A program made the position numbers and the translations under genes. Source: Pseudomonas syringae (GTDB taxonomy: Bacteria > Pseudomonadota > Gammaproteobacteria > Pseudomonadales > Pseudomonadaceae). From it: DNA of 64,000 nt. The notes beneath the pieces are model-generated. The model was not told where the DNA came from and made no database searches. It saw only the letters and a list, made by a program, of their open reading frames with translations. Positions 37,411 through 47,539 of the stretch are shown one piece after another. Location: assembly GCF_021605415.1 (NCBI RefSeq), contig NZ_WKEQ01000016.1:1-64000 (forward strand), read 5' to 3'. Within the stretch, counting starts at the first letter, position 1; every line of letters begins with the position of its first letter.

Positions 37411-37831
37411 AAACTGGCTAGAAACGACATTAAGTTAATAAATTCCTTAAAAAACAATTGGATATCTGTGCTATCTAGAAAATGTGTAAATATCTTCGGT
37501 TTTCGGCTTTTTGGACTGGTTTATGACAAGTCGCTTTCGCCGGGAAAAATGATCTAACGAGAAGGTTGATTTTGAGAGGTTGTACGATCACTTTGACAGG
37601 CAATGCAGCCCGACCTCAATCAAAAACAATCGAAGGTGCGCACATCATGACCCTGCTTTTTTTCCTCACTGACCCTCCCGGATTTCTCCCTCGCAGCTTT
37701 AGTCTGACGGCGCCGCCGAACGCCTGATCGCGCTTCCATTTCACTGACGAATGCCTTGCCCCCGCCACGGAGGGCAACGGCTTCGGCTACCCGAAAACAT
37801 CTCGATCCTTCTAACAATAACGAGGTCGTTC
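37411..37831. other. AT-rich divergent promoter region between araC-type regulator and MFS operon
   Basis: About 420 bp without a credible gene. The first 150 bp next to the regulator are much more AT-rich than the rest of the window (for example TTAAGTTAATAAATTCCTTAAAAAACAA is split over 37429-37457). It should hold the regulator promoter and binding sites; I could not define the boxes. Confidence 0.6.
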
Positions 37832-39181
37832 ATGTCCAATTCCCACACCTCCCACGCCACGACCGCGTCAGCCATCGCCGGCGCCAGCGACGCGGTGCTG
37901 CCGCAACGTCTTCCCTCGCGGCGGCGCTGGTTCATGCTGTCGCTGTTGCTGATCGCGACGATCATCAATTACGTCGACCGGGTGAATATCTCGATTGCCG
38001 CACCGTTCATGGCCAAGGATCTGGGCCTGGACAAGATAGAAATGGGTTTGATTTTTTCCGCGTTCGCCTGGACTTACGCGCTGGCACTGGTGCCGGCCGG
38101 TTTTGTCGCTGATCGCTTCGGCTCGCGAGTGACGTACGGCGTGTCGCTGATCAGTTGGTCGGCCGTCACGGTCTGCCAGGGTCTGGCGACCGGGTTCGCG
38201 TCGTTGTTCGGGCTGCGCCTGGCCGTCGGCGCGATGGAAGCGCCGGCATTTCCGGCCAACAGCCGCGCGGTGACGGTGTGGTTTCCCGCCCGTGAACGAG
38301 GTCTGGCGAGCAGTATCTACGTCTGCGGTCAGTATCTGGGCACGGCATTGTTTACCGGCGCACTGCTCTGGCTGGCGACCACGTATGACTGGCGCCACGT
38401 GTTTTACAGCACTGGCGCGGTCGGGATCATTTTCGGTGTGGTTTGGCTGTTCCTGTATCGCGATCCGTTGAACTGCAAAAAGGTCAGCAAGGAAGAACTC
38501 AAATACATCGAGGACGGCGGCGGACTGGTCAAAAGCAGCCAGGAACGCACCCGCTTCAACTGGCGCCAGGTTGCCGAGCTGTTCAGTTACCGGCAGGTCT
38601 GGGCGATCTGCATTGGCAAGTTCGCGAGCACCTCGGCGCTGTATTTCTTCCTGACGTGGTTTCCGACGTACCTGATCGAAGAACGCCAATTAACCATGAT
38701 CAAGGCCGGCGTCTTCGCGGTGTTGCCGTTCGTGGGCGCGACCGTTGGCATCCTGCTGGCCGGTATCGTTTCCGATCTGTTGATTCGCCGGGGTTACTCG
38801 ATGTCCTTCGCGCGCAAACTGCCGCTGGTGGTCGGCTCAATGCTCGGCATGTCAATCGTGCTGGTGAATTTCACTGACTCGAACGTGATTTGCATCGCTG
38901 TGTTGACCGTGGCGTTTTTCGCCCAAGGCATCGCGTCGTCGTCCTGGGCTGCGGTGTCTGAAGTCGCGCCCAAGGAGCTGATCGGCCTGACTGGCGGGAT
39001 CACCAGCCTGGCGGCCAATATCGGTGGCATCGTCACGCCAATCGTCATCGGCGCGATTGTCCATGCCACCGGCTCGTTTGCGTGGGCGTTCTGGTTCATT
39101 GGCGGCGTCGCGCTGATCGGCACCTTGTCCTACTCGTTGTTGTTGGGACGCCTGTACCGCATCGAACTGAAGCCGCGCTGA
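37832..39181 (+). CDS. MFS transporter, anion:cation symporter family (sugar acid uptake)
   Basis: The ATG at 37832, with GAGG six bases upstream, gives 449 residues and twelve helices. The family motif NYVDRVNISIAAPF at the first helix and the GxADRFGSR loop place it with the glucarate/galactonate-type ACS transporters. It is the first gene of a catabolic operon and should import the acid that the following three enzymes degrade. Confidence 0.88.
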   Translation: MSNSHTSHATTASAIAGASDAVLPQRLPSRRRWFMLSLLLIATIINYVDRVNISIAAPFMAKDLGLDKIEMGLIFSAFAWTYALALVPAGFVADRFGSRVTYGVSLISWSAVTVCQGLATGFASLFGLRLAVGAMEAPAFPANSRAVTVWFPARERGLASSIYVCGQYLGTALFTGALLWLATTYDWRHVFYSTGAVGIIFGVVWLFLYRDPLNCKKVSKEELKYIEDGGGLVKSSQERTRFNWRQVAELFSYRQVWAICIGKFASTSALYFFLTWFPTYLIEERQLTMIKAGVFAVLPFVGATVGILLAGIVSDLLIRRGYSMSFARKLPLVVGSMLGMSIVLVNFTDSNVICIAVLTVAFFAQGIASSSWAAVSEVAPKELIGLTGGITSLAANIGGIVTPIVIGAIVHATGSFAWAFWFIGGVALIGTLSYSLLLGRLYRIELKPR

Positions 39182-39286
39182 TTGAACAAGACCGGTTTTC
39201 TCCAATGAGAGGCGGCTTTCGTCCAACTACGCGACCGATTGCCGCCGTACGCTGATGTTTCACACAGGACAACGATCAGGATGAAC

Positions 39287-39973
39287 ATGACCGAGTACGT
39301 TTTTACCCCGGATCTTCAAGTCACTTTGCCGGTGGTTGGCAGCGAACGACGCTTCCCCGTTGGCCGGGTGTTTTGTGTCGGCCGCAACTACCCGTGGCCC
39401 GACACCCAGGGCCAGACCCGTCAGCCACCGGTGTTCTTCATGAAACCGGCGAGCACGGTGGTCGAGGCGAACGGCGAAATACTTTACCCGCCAGTGACCG
39501 ACGAGTTTGTCCACGAAGTCGAGTTGGTGGTTGCCATCGGGGAAGGGGGCGCGAACATCCCTGAAAACGAGGCGATGGCCTATGTCTGGGGCTATGCCGC
39601 CGGCCTCGACCTGACCCGCCGCGACGTTCAACGCAATGCCAAGCTCAACGGTTTGCCGTGGGAGGGCGCCAAGGTATTCGACGGTGCCGCGCCGATGACC
39701 GCGATTGTCCCGGTCACTCGTTCCGGGCATCCCGACGGCGAGGTGTGGTTGAACGTCAACGGCCAGGAACGCATGCGTGACGGCCTCGAAAGCCAGATTT
39801 GGTCGGTCAGTGAAGTCATCAGCCGGATCTCGCAATCGGTCGCGCTGCGGGCCGGTGACCTGATCATGACCGGCAGCCCGGCCGGGGTTGATCTGCTGCA
39901 ACCCGGTGACGTCGTCACGGCTGGCATCGACGGCATCGGCCAGTTGGAAATGCGCGTTGGCCCGCGTCCCTGA
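39287..39973 (+). CDS. Fumarylacetoacetate hydrolase family protein
   Basis: The ATG at 39287 (AGGA five bases before) gives 228 residues; an ATG six bases earlier is possible. It has the family metal motif EVELVVAIG, the opening [12 protein letters not shown] and the [12 protein letters not shown] segment. Members cleave beta-diketo acids or hydrate 2-oxo-pent-4-enoates, and in sugar-acid operons often split 2,4-diketo-3-deoxy acids. It lies 105 bases after the transporter and shares its operon. Confidence 0.85.
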   Translation: MTEYVFTPDLQVTLPVVGSERRFPVGRVFCVGRNYPWPDTQGQTRQPPVFFMKPASTVVEANGEILYPPVTDEFVHEVELVVAIGEGGANIPENEAMAYVWGYAAGLDLTRRDVQRNAKLNGLPWEGAKVFDGAAPMTAIVPVTRSGHPDGEVWLNVNGQERMRDGLESQIWSVSEVISRISQSVALRAGDLIMTGSPAGVDLLQPGDVVTAGIDGIGQLEMRVGPRP

Positions 39974-39992
39974 ACCCTTTGGAGTCATCCGC

Positions 39993-40757
39993 ATGTCGAA
40001 CAACAATGAATTGAAAGTGGCGCTGGTGACCGGTGCCGGCAGCGGTATCGGTCGCGCCGTGGCCTTGGCGCTGATGGAAGACGGCTTCACCGTGGTGCTG
40101 GCGGGCCGCCGGATCGAGCCGTTGCAGGCGTTGGTCGAACAGGCTGCCGGGCAGGGGCACAAAGCGTTGGCGGTGTCGACCGATGTGCGCGACCCGGCGA
40201 GTGTCGATGCGCTGTTCGCAACCATTGCCGAGGTGTACGGGCGCCTCGACGTGTCGTTCAACAACGCCGGGGTCAACGCGCCTGCCGTGCCGCTGGATGA
40301 ACTTACGGTCGAGCAATGGCGCAACGTGGTCGACACCAACCTCAATGGTGTTTTCCTTTGCGCACGTGGCGCTTTTGGCCTGATGCGCCGGCAGCAGCCG
40401 CAGGGTGGGCGAATCATCAACAACGGCTCGATTTCGGCGCACACCCCGCGCCCGTTCAGCAGCGCCTACACCGCCAGCAAACACGCGGTGCTGGGCCTGA
40501 CCAAATCCCTGGCCCTGGATGGCCGTGAATTCAACATCGCCTGCAGCCAGATCGACATCGGCAATGCCCTGACCGAAATGTCCGTGCGCATGACCAAAGG
40601 CGTGCGCCAGGCCAACGGCAGCATCGCGGTCGAGCCCATGGTCGACGTCAAACACATTGCCGACGCGGTGCGCTATGTCGCCGGCCTGCCGCTCGAAGCG
40701 AACGTCCTGAATATGACCGTCATGGCCACCGCCATGCCGTTTGCCGGTCGCGGTTGA
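39993..40757 (+). CDS. Short-chain dehydrogenase/reductase
   Basis: The ATG at 39993 (GGAG eight bases upstream) gives 254 residues. It has the NAD(P) motif [10 protein letters not shown], the FNNAG motif, and the catalytic Ser and Tyr-x3-Lys in [10 protein letters not shown]. It would oxidise a hydroxy acid intermediate in this operon. A hairpin terminator overlaps its stop codon. Confidence 0.87.
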   Translation: MSNNNELKVALVTGAGSGIGRAVALALMEDGFTVVLAGRRIEPLQALVEQAAGQGHKALAVSTDVRDPASVDALFATIAEVYGRLDVSFNNAGVNAPAVPLDELTVEQWRNVVDTNLNGVFLCARGAFGLMRRQQPQGGRIINNGSISAHTPRPFSSAYTASKHAVLGLTKSLALDGREFNIACSQIDIGNALTEMSVRMTKGVRQANGSIAVEPMVDVKHIADAVRYVAGLPLEANVLNMTVMATAMPFAGRG

Positions 40758-40769
40758 CCGGCCTTTTTA
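40743..40769 (+). terminator. Terminator-like hairpin overlapping the SDR stop codon
   Basis: GCCGGTC (40743-40749) pairs with GACCGGC (40756-40762), followed directly by CTTTTTATT. The stem begins inside the SDR gene, so it would cut expression of the following dehydrogenase within the operon. Confidence 0.72.
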
Positions 40770-40790
40770 TTCCGATTTGCCGAGGTAATT

Positions 40791-41750
40791 ATGAAACCTG
40801 AAGTCTTGCAGCTGAGCCCGATCCTGATCCCGGAAATCCGTGACCGACTCGATGAGCTGTTCACGATTCGCCGCTACTACGAGCAGTCCGACAAGGCCGC
40901 GTATCTACAGGAACACGGCGCAAACATTCGCGGCGTGATCACTGGTGGCCACACCGGCATCACCCAGGCGGTCATGGCGCAGTTGCCGAAACTGGAAGTA
41001 GTGGCCGTTAATGGCGTGGGCACCGATGCCGTGGATCTGGCGTACGCCCGTGACCGCGGAATTCGCGTGACGGCAACCATTGGTGCGCTGACCGACGATG
41101 TCGCGGATCTGGCCATCGGTTTGTTGATCGCCGTGTGCCGGGGGCTGTGCACCAGCGACCGCTACGTGCGCTCCGGACAATGGCCGCAGAGTCCGACGCC
41201 GCTGGCGCCGTTGCCGCTGGCCCGGCAAGTGTCCGGCATGCGCATCGGCATCGTCGGCATGGGCCGGGTTGGTCGTGCGGTCGCAACCCGGGCGGCGGCG
41301 TTTGGGTGCCCGATTAGCTACACCGATCTGCAGCCGATGAGTGATGTCAGTCATACCTTCGTGGCTGATCTCAAGCAACTCGCCAGTCAGAGTGATGCGT
41401 TGATTCTGGCGGCAGCGGCGGATAAAGCTGAAGCGATCATCAATGCTGAAGTGCTCCAGGCCTTGGGCAAGGGCGGTTATCTGGTGAACGTGGCGCGGGG
41501 CAAACTGGTCAACGAGACGGATCTGGTGGCCGCTTTGGAGGCCGGCGACATTGCCGGTGCGGCGCTGGACGTGTTTGTCGATGAGCCGAATGTGCCTGAA
41601 ACGCTGTATGGCAATGAACACGTAGTGTTGCAACCGCATCGGGCGAGCGCGACGATTCAGACCCGTACGCGGATGGGAGAGATGGTGGTGGCGAGTCTGC
41701 TCGATACCTTCGCCGGAAAGAAGCCAGAGGGTAGCGTCACAGACCTGTAG
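40791..41750 (+). CDS. D-2-hydroxyacid dehydrogenase
   Basis: The 319-residue protein has a NAD(P)-binding GIVGMGRVGRAVA (near 150) and the catalytic Arg in NVARGKLVNE, Glu in FVDEP and His in LQPHRAS. It groups with glyoxylate/hydroxypyruvate and 2-ketogluconate-type reductases. In this operon it probably reduces the 2-oxo acid product. Codon use is normal. Confidence 0.88.
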   Translation: MKPEVLQLSPILIPEIRDRLDELFTIRRYYEQSDKAAYLQEHGANIRGVITGGHTGITQAVMAQLPKLEVVAVNGVGTDAVDLAYARDRGIRVTATIGALTDDVADLAIGLLIAVCRGLCTSDRYVRSGQWPQSPTPLAPLPLARQVSGMRIGIVGMGRVGRAVATRAAAFGCPISYTDLQPMSDVSHTFVADLKQLASQSDALILAAAADKAEAIINAEVLQALGKGGYLVNVARGKLVNETDLVAALEAGDIAGAALDVFVDEPNVPETLYGNEHVVLQPHRASATIQTRTRMGEMVVASLLDTFAGKKPEGSVTDL

Positions 41751-41802
41751 GCTCACTCCTATAGGAGCTCTGGGTCAAACCGGAAACTGCGATTCGCCGC
41801 CA

Positions 41803-41840
41803 ATCCCTGTGGGAGCTGGCTTGCCAGCTCCCACAGGGAT
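41803..41840. repeat. REP-like perfect palindrome with 18-bp arms
   Basis: ATCCCTGTGGGAGCTGGC (41803-41820) pairs perfectly with 41823-41840, with a TT loop. Another common fluorescens-group element, here 50 bases past the end of the catabolic operon. Confidence 0.92.
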
Positions 41841-41880
41841 TTGTGTTGGCTCATGAAATCTGGATTCATCGCCAGACACT

Positions 41881-41905
41881 GAGCTGCCGAAGGCTGCGAT
41901 CTTTT
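41881..41905. repeat. Half copy of the GCTGCCGCAGGCTGCGATC repeat
   Basis: GAGCTGCCGAAGGCTGCGATCTTTT matches one arm of the palindromes at 3757 and 58337. The second arm is absent; it abuts the end of the D-hydroxyproline dehydrogenase gene. Confidence 0.7.
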
Positions 41906-41908
41906 GGT

Positions 41909-43180
41909 TTAAAAGCGATCCAGGCGATACGGCTCCAGCGCCGGAATTTGCCTGGCTGAAAGATTTGGCCAAAGCATTTTTTCGATCAATTCGGCGGTAG
42001 CTGCCGCCTGTGTCAATCCCAGATGTTGATGGCCGAAGGCGAGCAACACCTTGCCGTCGCACACCCGGTCGATGATGGGCAGCGAATCCGGCAGCGAAGG
42101 GCGAAAGCCCATCCAGGGCGTGGCGTCTTCGGCATTCAATTCCCGACGAAACAACCCCTTGCTCAACCGATGCAACTGCCACGCACGTTCCATCACCGGC
42201 GGCCGTTCCAGCCCAGCGAACTCCACCGTACCCGCCAATCGAAGCCCCCCAGTCATGGGCGTCATGATGAATTTGCGCTCCAGCGACGTCACCGCAAACG
42301 GCAGCCGCTCGTGCTCATGAGGCAGCATCAAGTGATAACCGCGCTCGGTGTCCAGCGGCACCTTTTTCCCGGTCAGCGTTTCGGTGAGTTTCGCCGAATG
42401 GGCGCCGCAGGCAATGAGCACCTGGCGAGCCTGCAACCGCCCCTGATCGGTGCCCAACGCAATGCCGTCCGCGGTCAGTTCTCCACCGTTTACGCGCCTC
42501 TGGAGGAACTGCACGCCATAGCCTTTCGCCGCTTCAACCAATTCACAAACAACCGCGTGCGGATCAAGAAAATGTCCCGTGCGCGGATAAAACAAGCCAC
42601 CCCGAATCTGCTCGCTCAGCTGCGGCGTACTCGCCTGTACCTCGCTGGCCGACCAGAAATCCACCGGCACTTGCTGCTGACACATGCGCGCCTGCAAGAC
42701 TTCAATCGCCTGGCGCGATTCGGCGCGCTCGAACACCAGCAGCGAACCGTTCTCTTGTAGAAGATTTGGCCGCTCGATTCTTTGCAGCAACCGCTGCCAC
42801 GCGCCCAGGCTGCTTTCATTGAGCGCACGAAGGCCGGCGACCGTCCGCTGAAACGGCGCCGGACGCAAGTTCAGCAACAGTCGCGTAAACCAGGGCAGGG
42901 CGCGGGGCAGGTGTTTCCAGTCGAGGCGCAACGGCCCCATCGGATCCATCAACATCGCCGGCAAGCGTTTGAGAATCGTCAGGTCGGCAATGGGAAACAC
43001 CTGCTCCGTCGCCAGATGCCCGGCATTGCCGAACGAGGCGCCATGCCCCGGTGCTTGTTGATCGACAACGACCACGCGCAAGCCATGTTGCGCCAGCCGC
43101 AGGGCACAGGCGACGCCGATGATGCCGGCGCCGACCACGACGATATCGGTCGGATCGTGTGATGCAAGGGCGTTCACCAT
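41909..43180 (-). CDS. FAD-dependent D-amino acid dehydrogenase, probable cis-4-hydroxy-D-proline dehydrogenase
   Basis: The 423-residue DadA-family protein has the FAD motif VVGAGIIGVACALRLAQ near residue 17 and the C-terminal GHQHLGLTQA segment. It would oxidise cis-4-hydroxy-D-proline to 1-pyrroline-4-hydroxy-2-carboxylate and pass electrons to the respiratory chain. The assignment depends on the two neighbours (epimerase and deaminase); alone the gene would be a general D-amino acid dehydrogenase. One single-subunit gene is present rather than the heteromeric type. Confidence 0.82.
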   Translation of the reverse strand: MVNALASHDPTDIVVVGAGIIGVACALRLAQHGLRVVVVDQQAPGHGASFGNAGHLATEQVFPIADLTILKRLPAMLMDPMGPLRLDWKHLPRALPWFTRLLLNLRPAPFQRTVAGLRALNESSLGAWQRLLQRIERPNLLQENGSLLVFERAESRQAIEVLQARMCQQQVPVDFWSASEVQASTPQLSEQIRGGLFYPRTGHFLDPHAVVCELVEAAKGYGVQFLQRRVNGGELTADGIALGTDQGRLQARQVLIACGAHSAKLTETLTGKKVPLDTERGYHLMLPHEHERLPFAVTSLERKFIMTPMTGGLRLAGTVEFAGLERPPVMERAWQLHRLSKGLFRRELNAEDATPWMGFRPSLPDSLPIIDRVCDGKVLLAFGHQHLGLTQAAATAELIEKMLWPNLSARQIPALEPYRLDRF

Positions 43181-43206
43181 GGCTGGATTTTCTCTCTGGC
43201 GGCGAA

Positions 43207-44154
43207 TCAGCCGACGTTTTGTTCAGCCGACCAGTTGGCGTACCACTGGCGGAACAGGTTGTACTGGTGCTCGGCGTAGTTGCGTTGTGCATCAGTCAGC
43301 GCGTCGGTTTCGTTGAAGTGCAGGGCGTATTCCTTGTCGCCGTTGAGCACCATCAAGTGCTTGTAATAAAGCACCAGATCGCAGCCCTCATCGAACGATG
43401 ACAGCACGGCCAGCGCCGATTCCAGCTCGCGAGCCTGACGACGGGCCTTGGCGTCACCCTTGGCGGCTTTTTTGCTCAGGGCCACCAGTTGCAGGACTTC
43501 GCGGGGCAAGGCGTTGCCGATGCCGGTGATGGCGCCGGTGGCGTTGCAGTTGACGAAACCGTGCACGACCTGGGTGTCGACGCCGACCATCAACGTGACG
43601 TTGTCATCTTGGGAGGTGATGTGTTCAGCGGCATAACGCAGGTCGGCACCGCCACCGAACTCCTTGAAGCCGACCAGGTTGGGAAATTCGCGACGCAGTT
43701 CAAAAAACAGATCGGCGCGGGTGGCGAAGCCGTAATACGGGCTGTTGTAGATCACCGCCGGCAGGTGTGGCGCGGCATTGAGGATTGCACCGAAGTGGGC
43801 TTTTTGCGCAGTGGCCGACGTGCCACGGGACAACAAGCGCGGAATGACCATCAAGCCATGAGCGCCGACTTTGGCGGCATGGGCAGCGTGGGACACCGCT
43901 TCACGGCTATTGACCGCGCCCGTACCGACGATAGTGGGAATACCTGCCGCGACCAGACGCGCCACGCCTTGCTGACGTTCGGCTTCGGTCAGCAGCGGCC
44001 AGTCACCCATGGAGCCGCAATACACCACCGCGCTCATGCCCGTATCGACCAATTGACGACCCTTGGCCACCAGCGCGTCGAAGTCCGGTGTGCGCTCGGC
44101 GGTGCAGGGGGTCATCAGTGCCGGAATGCAGCCAGTGAAAATGTTGTCGCTCAT
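43207..44154 (-). CDS. 1-pyrroline-4-hydroxy-2-carboxylate deaminase (DapA family)
   Basis: The ATG at 44154 has AGGAG eight bases upstream, giving 315 residues; an ATG at 44178 has no ribosome site. It is a DapA-fold class I aldolase with Tyr in VIYNSPY and the Schiff-base lysine in LVGFKEFGG. Members near hydroxyproline epimerase convert the pyrroline product to 2-oxoglutarate semialdehyde and ammonia. It sits between the dehydrogenase and epimerase genes in one minus-strand operon. Confidence 0.85.
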   Translation of the reverse strand: MSDNIFTGCIPALMTPCTAERTPDFDALVAKGRQLVDTGMSAVVYCGSMGDWPLLTEAERQQGVARLVAAGIPTIVGTGAVNSREAVSHAAHAAKVGAHGLMVIPRLLSRGTSATAQKAHFGAILNAAPHLPAVIYNSPYYGFATRADLFFELRREFPNLVGFKEFGGGADLRYAAEHITSQDDNVTLMVGVDTQVVHGFVNCNATGAITGIGNALPREVLQLVALSKKAAKGDAKARRQARELESALAVLSSFDEGCDLVLYYKHLMVLNGDKEYALHFNETDALTDAQRNYAEHQYNLFRQWYANWSAEQNVG

Positions 44155-44205
44155 TGTTTTAGCTCCTGGAGAATTCATGCGGATTAAGGTGTCAGAGCGA
44201 AGGGT

Positions 44206-45132
44206 TTAAATGCCCCATGCAAAAGGATCCTCTTCGTCGATCAGCAACGTGGCGTCGGCGGTCATGTAGGCGCGGCCGGTGATGAACGGGCGCACGCGCT
44301 CACCCTCCCATTCGAAACGGCACTCGAACCGGCTGCCGGTGATGCTCGCCTGTATCCAGGGCGCGCCTTCGGCAAGTTTGCCGTCGGCGGCCAGGCACGC
44401 GAGCTTGGCGCTGGTGCCGGTACCGCAGGGCGAGCGGTCGTAGGCTTTGCCCGGGCACATGACGAAGTTGCGGCTGTCGGCCTGCTCGTCATCGGCGAAC
44501 AGTTCAACGTGGTCGATCAGCGCACCGTCCTCGCCAAGAATGCCTTGGGTTTCAAGTGCCTTGAGCATGGCCCAGGTGTATTCGGTCAGGGCATCGACGT
44601 TGTCCATCTGCAGGGTTTTGCCGTGCTCTGAAACCAGGAAAAACCAGTTGCCACCCCAGGCAATGTCACCGTAGACACGACCATGCCCGGGCACTTCGAC
44701 CGCGACTTGCTGGCGATAGCGATAAGCGGGAACGTTGCCCAGCGTCACGGTGCAGTCCGCATGCAACGTGGCACTGACCGGGCCGACCGGGGTGTCGATC
44801 GTGTGCACGCCGGCGCTGATGTGCCCCAGGTGCTGCAACGAATTGATCAGGCCGATGGTGCCGTGGCCGCACATGTTCAAGTAGCCGCTGTTGTTGAAGA
44901 AAATCACCCCGCAGATCGCGTCCGGCGACACGGGCTCGCAATACAGCGCACCGACCAGCACGTCGTTGCCACGCGGTTCCAGCAGGCAGGCGCGGCGCCA
45001 TTGATCATGCTGATCGCGCAGGGCATCGCGCTTCTCGGCCATGGTGCGGCCGGGCAGCTGCGGGAAGCCGCTCATCACCAGACGCGTAGGTTCGCCGCCG
45101 GTGTGGGAGTCGATCACGTGTAGTTTTTTCAT
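44206..45132 (-). CDS. 4-hydroxyproline 2-epimerase
   Basis: The ATG at 45132 is used; a GTG twelve bases earlier lacks a better site. The 308-residue protein is of the proline racemase superfamily with catalytic Cys88 (MCGHGT) and Cys236 (SPCGTGTSA). Both cysteines are present, which marks an epimerase and not the trans-3-hydroxyproline dehydratase. It turns trans-4-hydroxy-L-proline into cis-4-hydroxy-D-proline, the first step of the pathway. It leads the operon, divergent from the PAS-AraC regulator. Confidence 0.93.
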   Translation of the reverse strand: MKKLHVIDSHTGGEPTRLVMSGFPQLPGRTMAEKRDALRDQHDQWRRACLLEPRGNDVLVGALYCEPVSPDAICGVIFFNNSGYLNMCGHGTIGLINSLQHLGHISAGVHTIDTPVGPVSATLHADCTVTLGNVPAYRYRQQVAVEVPGHGRVYGDIAWGGNWFFLVSEHGKTLQMDNVDALTEYTWAMLKALETQGILGEDGALIDHVELFADDEQADSRNFVMCPGKAYDRSPCGTGTSAKLACLAADGKLAEGAPWIQASITGSRFECRFEWEGERVRPFITGRAYMTADATLLIDEEDPFAWGI

Positions 45133-45330
45133 GGGGCTTTCCACTCAGGGGTTATCCGCTTGCCGATACGATGAACCCGTCACAGCGCCTGCGATTGATG
45201 TTTTTTGCCGCCATCGATGACGAAATCAGCACAATTGCAACGGCTCGACAGGCTGCCGAACATGCGGCAATCTGCGCGACAGTCGTGGTCTTCCAGGCGC
45301 AGGGCCCGGGCGAAGAGTGAGGAAAACGTC

Positions 45331-46104
45331 ATGACGCAAAATGCATTTGCGATCCTGTGCCAGGAAAACGAGGCGAGTCGTCCGCAAACCCTCGAAGATC
45401 TGCTGGCGGGCATGGCGCTGATATTGCCGATGCTCGATGTCATCCCGAACGCTGCGATCTTCATCAAGGATGTTCACGCCCGCTACGTCATGGCCAACAA
45501 CACGCTGGTGCAACGCTGCGGTCTGAAAAGCCTGAAACCGTTGCTCGGCAAGACCAGTGCCGAAGTTTTCCCCGCGCAATTGGGCCCGGGCTACACCGAA
45601 CAGGATCGCAAGGTACTGGAGCAGGGGCTGGTGCTTGAGGATCAGCTTGAATTGCATTTGTACGGCAGCCGCGAACCCGGTTGGTGCCTCACTCACAAAC
45701 GGCCGCTGTACAACCGCGATGGCGAAATAATCGGCCTGGCCGGCATCTCGGTCGACCTGCAATCGGCCAGTGAAACCCATCCGGCGTATCAACGGTTGGC
45801 AGCCGTAGACGAATACATTCGCGCTCACTTCAACAGGCGCGTCACCTTGGCTGAACTCACCCGTATTGCCGGGATCTCCGTGGCGCAACTGGAGCGCTAC
45901 TGCAAACGGGTGTTCCACCTCACACCCAGGCAGATGATCCAGAAAGTGCGGCTCGAACAGGCGCACCGCTTGCTGCACACCGATATGCCGATCACCGAAG
46001 TCGCCTTGCAATGCGGGTATACCGATCACAGCGCATTCACCCGGCAGTTCAAGGCGTTGACCGGGTTCACGCCGCGCCAGTACCGGCAGGCGACGGATAT
46101 TTAA
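45331..46104 (+). CDS. PAS-AraC transcriptional regulator of hydroxyproline catabolism
   Basis: The ATG at 45331 has AGGA eight bases upstream, giving 257 residues; longer frames upstream lack support. A PAS domain (IPNAAIFIKDVHARYVMANNT and later LYNRDGEIIGLAGISVD) is followed by an AraC double HTH ending with the DHSAFTRQFKALTGFTPRQYR motif. It is divergent from the epimerase, with about 200 bases between starts, and is the likely activator. Confidence 0.87.
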   Translation: MTQNAFAILCQENEASRPQTLEDLLAGMALILPMLDVIPNAAIFIKDVHARYVMANNTLVQRCGLKSLKPLLGKTSAEVFPAQLGPGYTEQDRKVLEQGLVLEDQLELHLYGSREPGWCLTHKRPLYNRDGEIIGLAGISVDLQSASETHPAYQRLAAVDEYIRAHFNRRVTLAELTRIAGISVAQLERYCKRVFHLTPRQMIQKVRLEQAHRLLHTDMPITEVALQCGYTDHSAFTRQFKALTGFTPRQYRQATDI

Positions 46105-46214
46105 ACAGTTGAAGTGCCGTTGATCCGGTCACGCCGCTACGCAATGAAACTCGCCGCGACTTTGCCAGCCCTTAATTAATGACCAGCCATATTCATTAAT
46201 CGAGGAAGCCAGCC

Positions 46215-47441
46215 ATGCGCGCGATGACCTACCACGGCACTCATGACGTCAGAGTCGAAACGGTGCCCGATCCCGTAATTGAAGCCGCCGACGACATCAT
46301 TTTGCGCGTCACGGCGACGGCCATTTGCGGCTCTGACCTGCACCTGTACCGGGGCAAGATTCCCACCGTCGAGCATGGCGATATTTTCGGCCATGAGTTC
46401 ATGGGCATCGTCGAAGACACCGGGTCTGCGGTGACTGCCGTGCAGCGGGGCGACCGGGTCGTCATTCCATTTGTGATCGCTTGCGGTGACTGCTTCTTCT
46501 GCCAGCTTGAGCAATACGCGGCGTGCGAAACCACCAACACCGGGCGCGGCGCAATCATGAACAAGAAGTCAATACCGCCAGGCGCTGCGCTGTTCGGTTA
46601 CAGCCGTTTGTACGGCGGTATTCCCGGCGGCCAGGCGGAACTGGTTCGGGTGCCCAAAGCCAATACCGGCCCCTTCAAGGTTCCGGGCACGCTGTCGGAT
46701 GAAAAAGTGTTGTTCCTTTCGGATATTCTGCCGACGGCCTGGCAAGCCGTCATCAACGCCAACATCGTGCAGGGCTCGAGTGTGGCGATCTACGGGGCAG
46801 GGCCGGTCGGCCTGCTCAGTGCCGCATGCGCAAAAATGCTCGGGGCCGAGCGCATTTTCATGGTCGATCATCACCCATATCGCCTTGATTATGCGCAGCG
46901 CACTTATGGCGTCATCCCGATCAACTTCGATGACGATGATGATCCGGCGGACACGATCATCAACCAGACGCCAGGCCATCGCGGCGTGGATGCGGTGATT
47001 GATGCGGTCGGCTTCGAAGCCAAGGGCAGCACCACGGAAACCGTGCTCGCCACTCTCAAGCTCGAAGGCAGCAGCGGCAAGGCGTTGCGCCAATGCATCG
47101 CGGCGGTTCGCCGGGGCGGGGTGGTGAGCGTGCCCGGCGTCTACGCCGGGTTCATTCACGGCTTCCTGTTCGGCGATGCGTTCGACAAAGGCCTCACCTT
47201 CAAAATGGGCCAGACCCACGTTCAGCGATTCTTGCCTGAGCTGCTGGAACACATTGAGACCGGCCGACTTCAGCCCGAAGCGATCATCACGCACCGGATG
47301 TCGCTGGAACAGGCCGCCGAGGGCTACAAGATTTTCGACAAGAAACAGGAGAACTGTCGCAAGGTGATCCTGACTCCGGGCGGCAGCGACGTGCCGCTGA
47401 CCGAAGCCATCACGGATCCGACCTTGGTGCCGGCCAGTTGA
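46215..47441 (+). CDS. Zinc-dependent dehydrogenase, formaldehyde dehydrogenase-like
   Basis: The 408-residue medium-chain dehydrogenase has catalytic zinc ligands Cys38 and His60-Glu61, and a structural zinc lobe at Cys90, Cys93, Cys96 and Cys104. The Rossmann motif is YGAGPVGLL. An insert with a [13 protein letters not shown] stretch is characteristic of glutathione-independent formaldehyde dehydrogenase-like enzymes. It is a longer paralogue of the gene at 3849. It stands alone, after GAGGAAGCC; the substrate is unknown. Confidence 0.86.
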   Translation: MRAMTYHGTHDVRVETVPDPVIEAADDIILRVTATAICGSDLHLYRGKIPTVEHGDIFGHEFMGIVEDTGSAVTAVQRGDRVVIPFVIACGDCFFCQLEQYAACETTNTGRGAIMNKKSIPPGAALFGYSRLYGGIPGGQAELVRVPKANTGPFKVPGTLSDEKVLFLSDILPTAWQAVINANIVQGSSVAIYGAGPVGLLSAACAKMLGAERIFMVDHHPYRLDYAQRTYGVIPINFDDDDDPADTIINQTPGHRGVDAVIDAVGFEAKGSTTETVLATLKLEGSSGKALRQCIAAVRRGGVVSVPGVYAGFIHGFLFGDAFDKGLTFKMGQTHVQRFLPELLEHIETGRLQPEAIITHRMSLEQAAEGYKIFDKKQENCRKVILTPGGSDVPLTEAITDPTLVPAS

Positions 47442-47539
47442 TGATTGTCGTGCATCGGCAACAGCGCAAATGATTGATCGGCCGCACCGCGCAAAGGGAC
47501 AGGCGCCGTGCGGTCTCTCGTTGAACTCAAGGAGATGAC

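Noticed and set aside
37620..37817. Minus-strand frame of 65 codons in the regulator-MFS gap
   Set aside because: Arg/Lys-rich with no ribosome site and in an AT-rich promoter region; likely chance.
46176..46514. Minus-strand frame of 112 codons at the ADH start
   Set aside because: It is opposite the zinc ligands of the alcohol dehydrogenase and has no support of its own.
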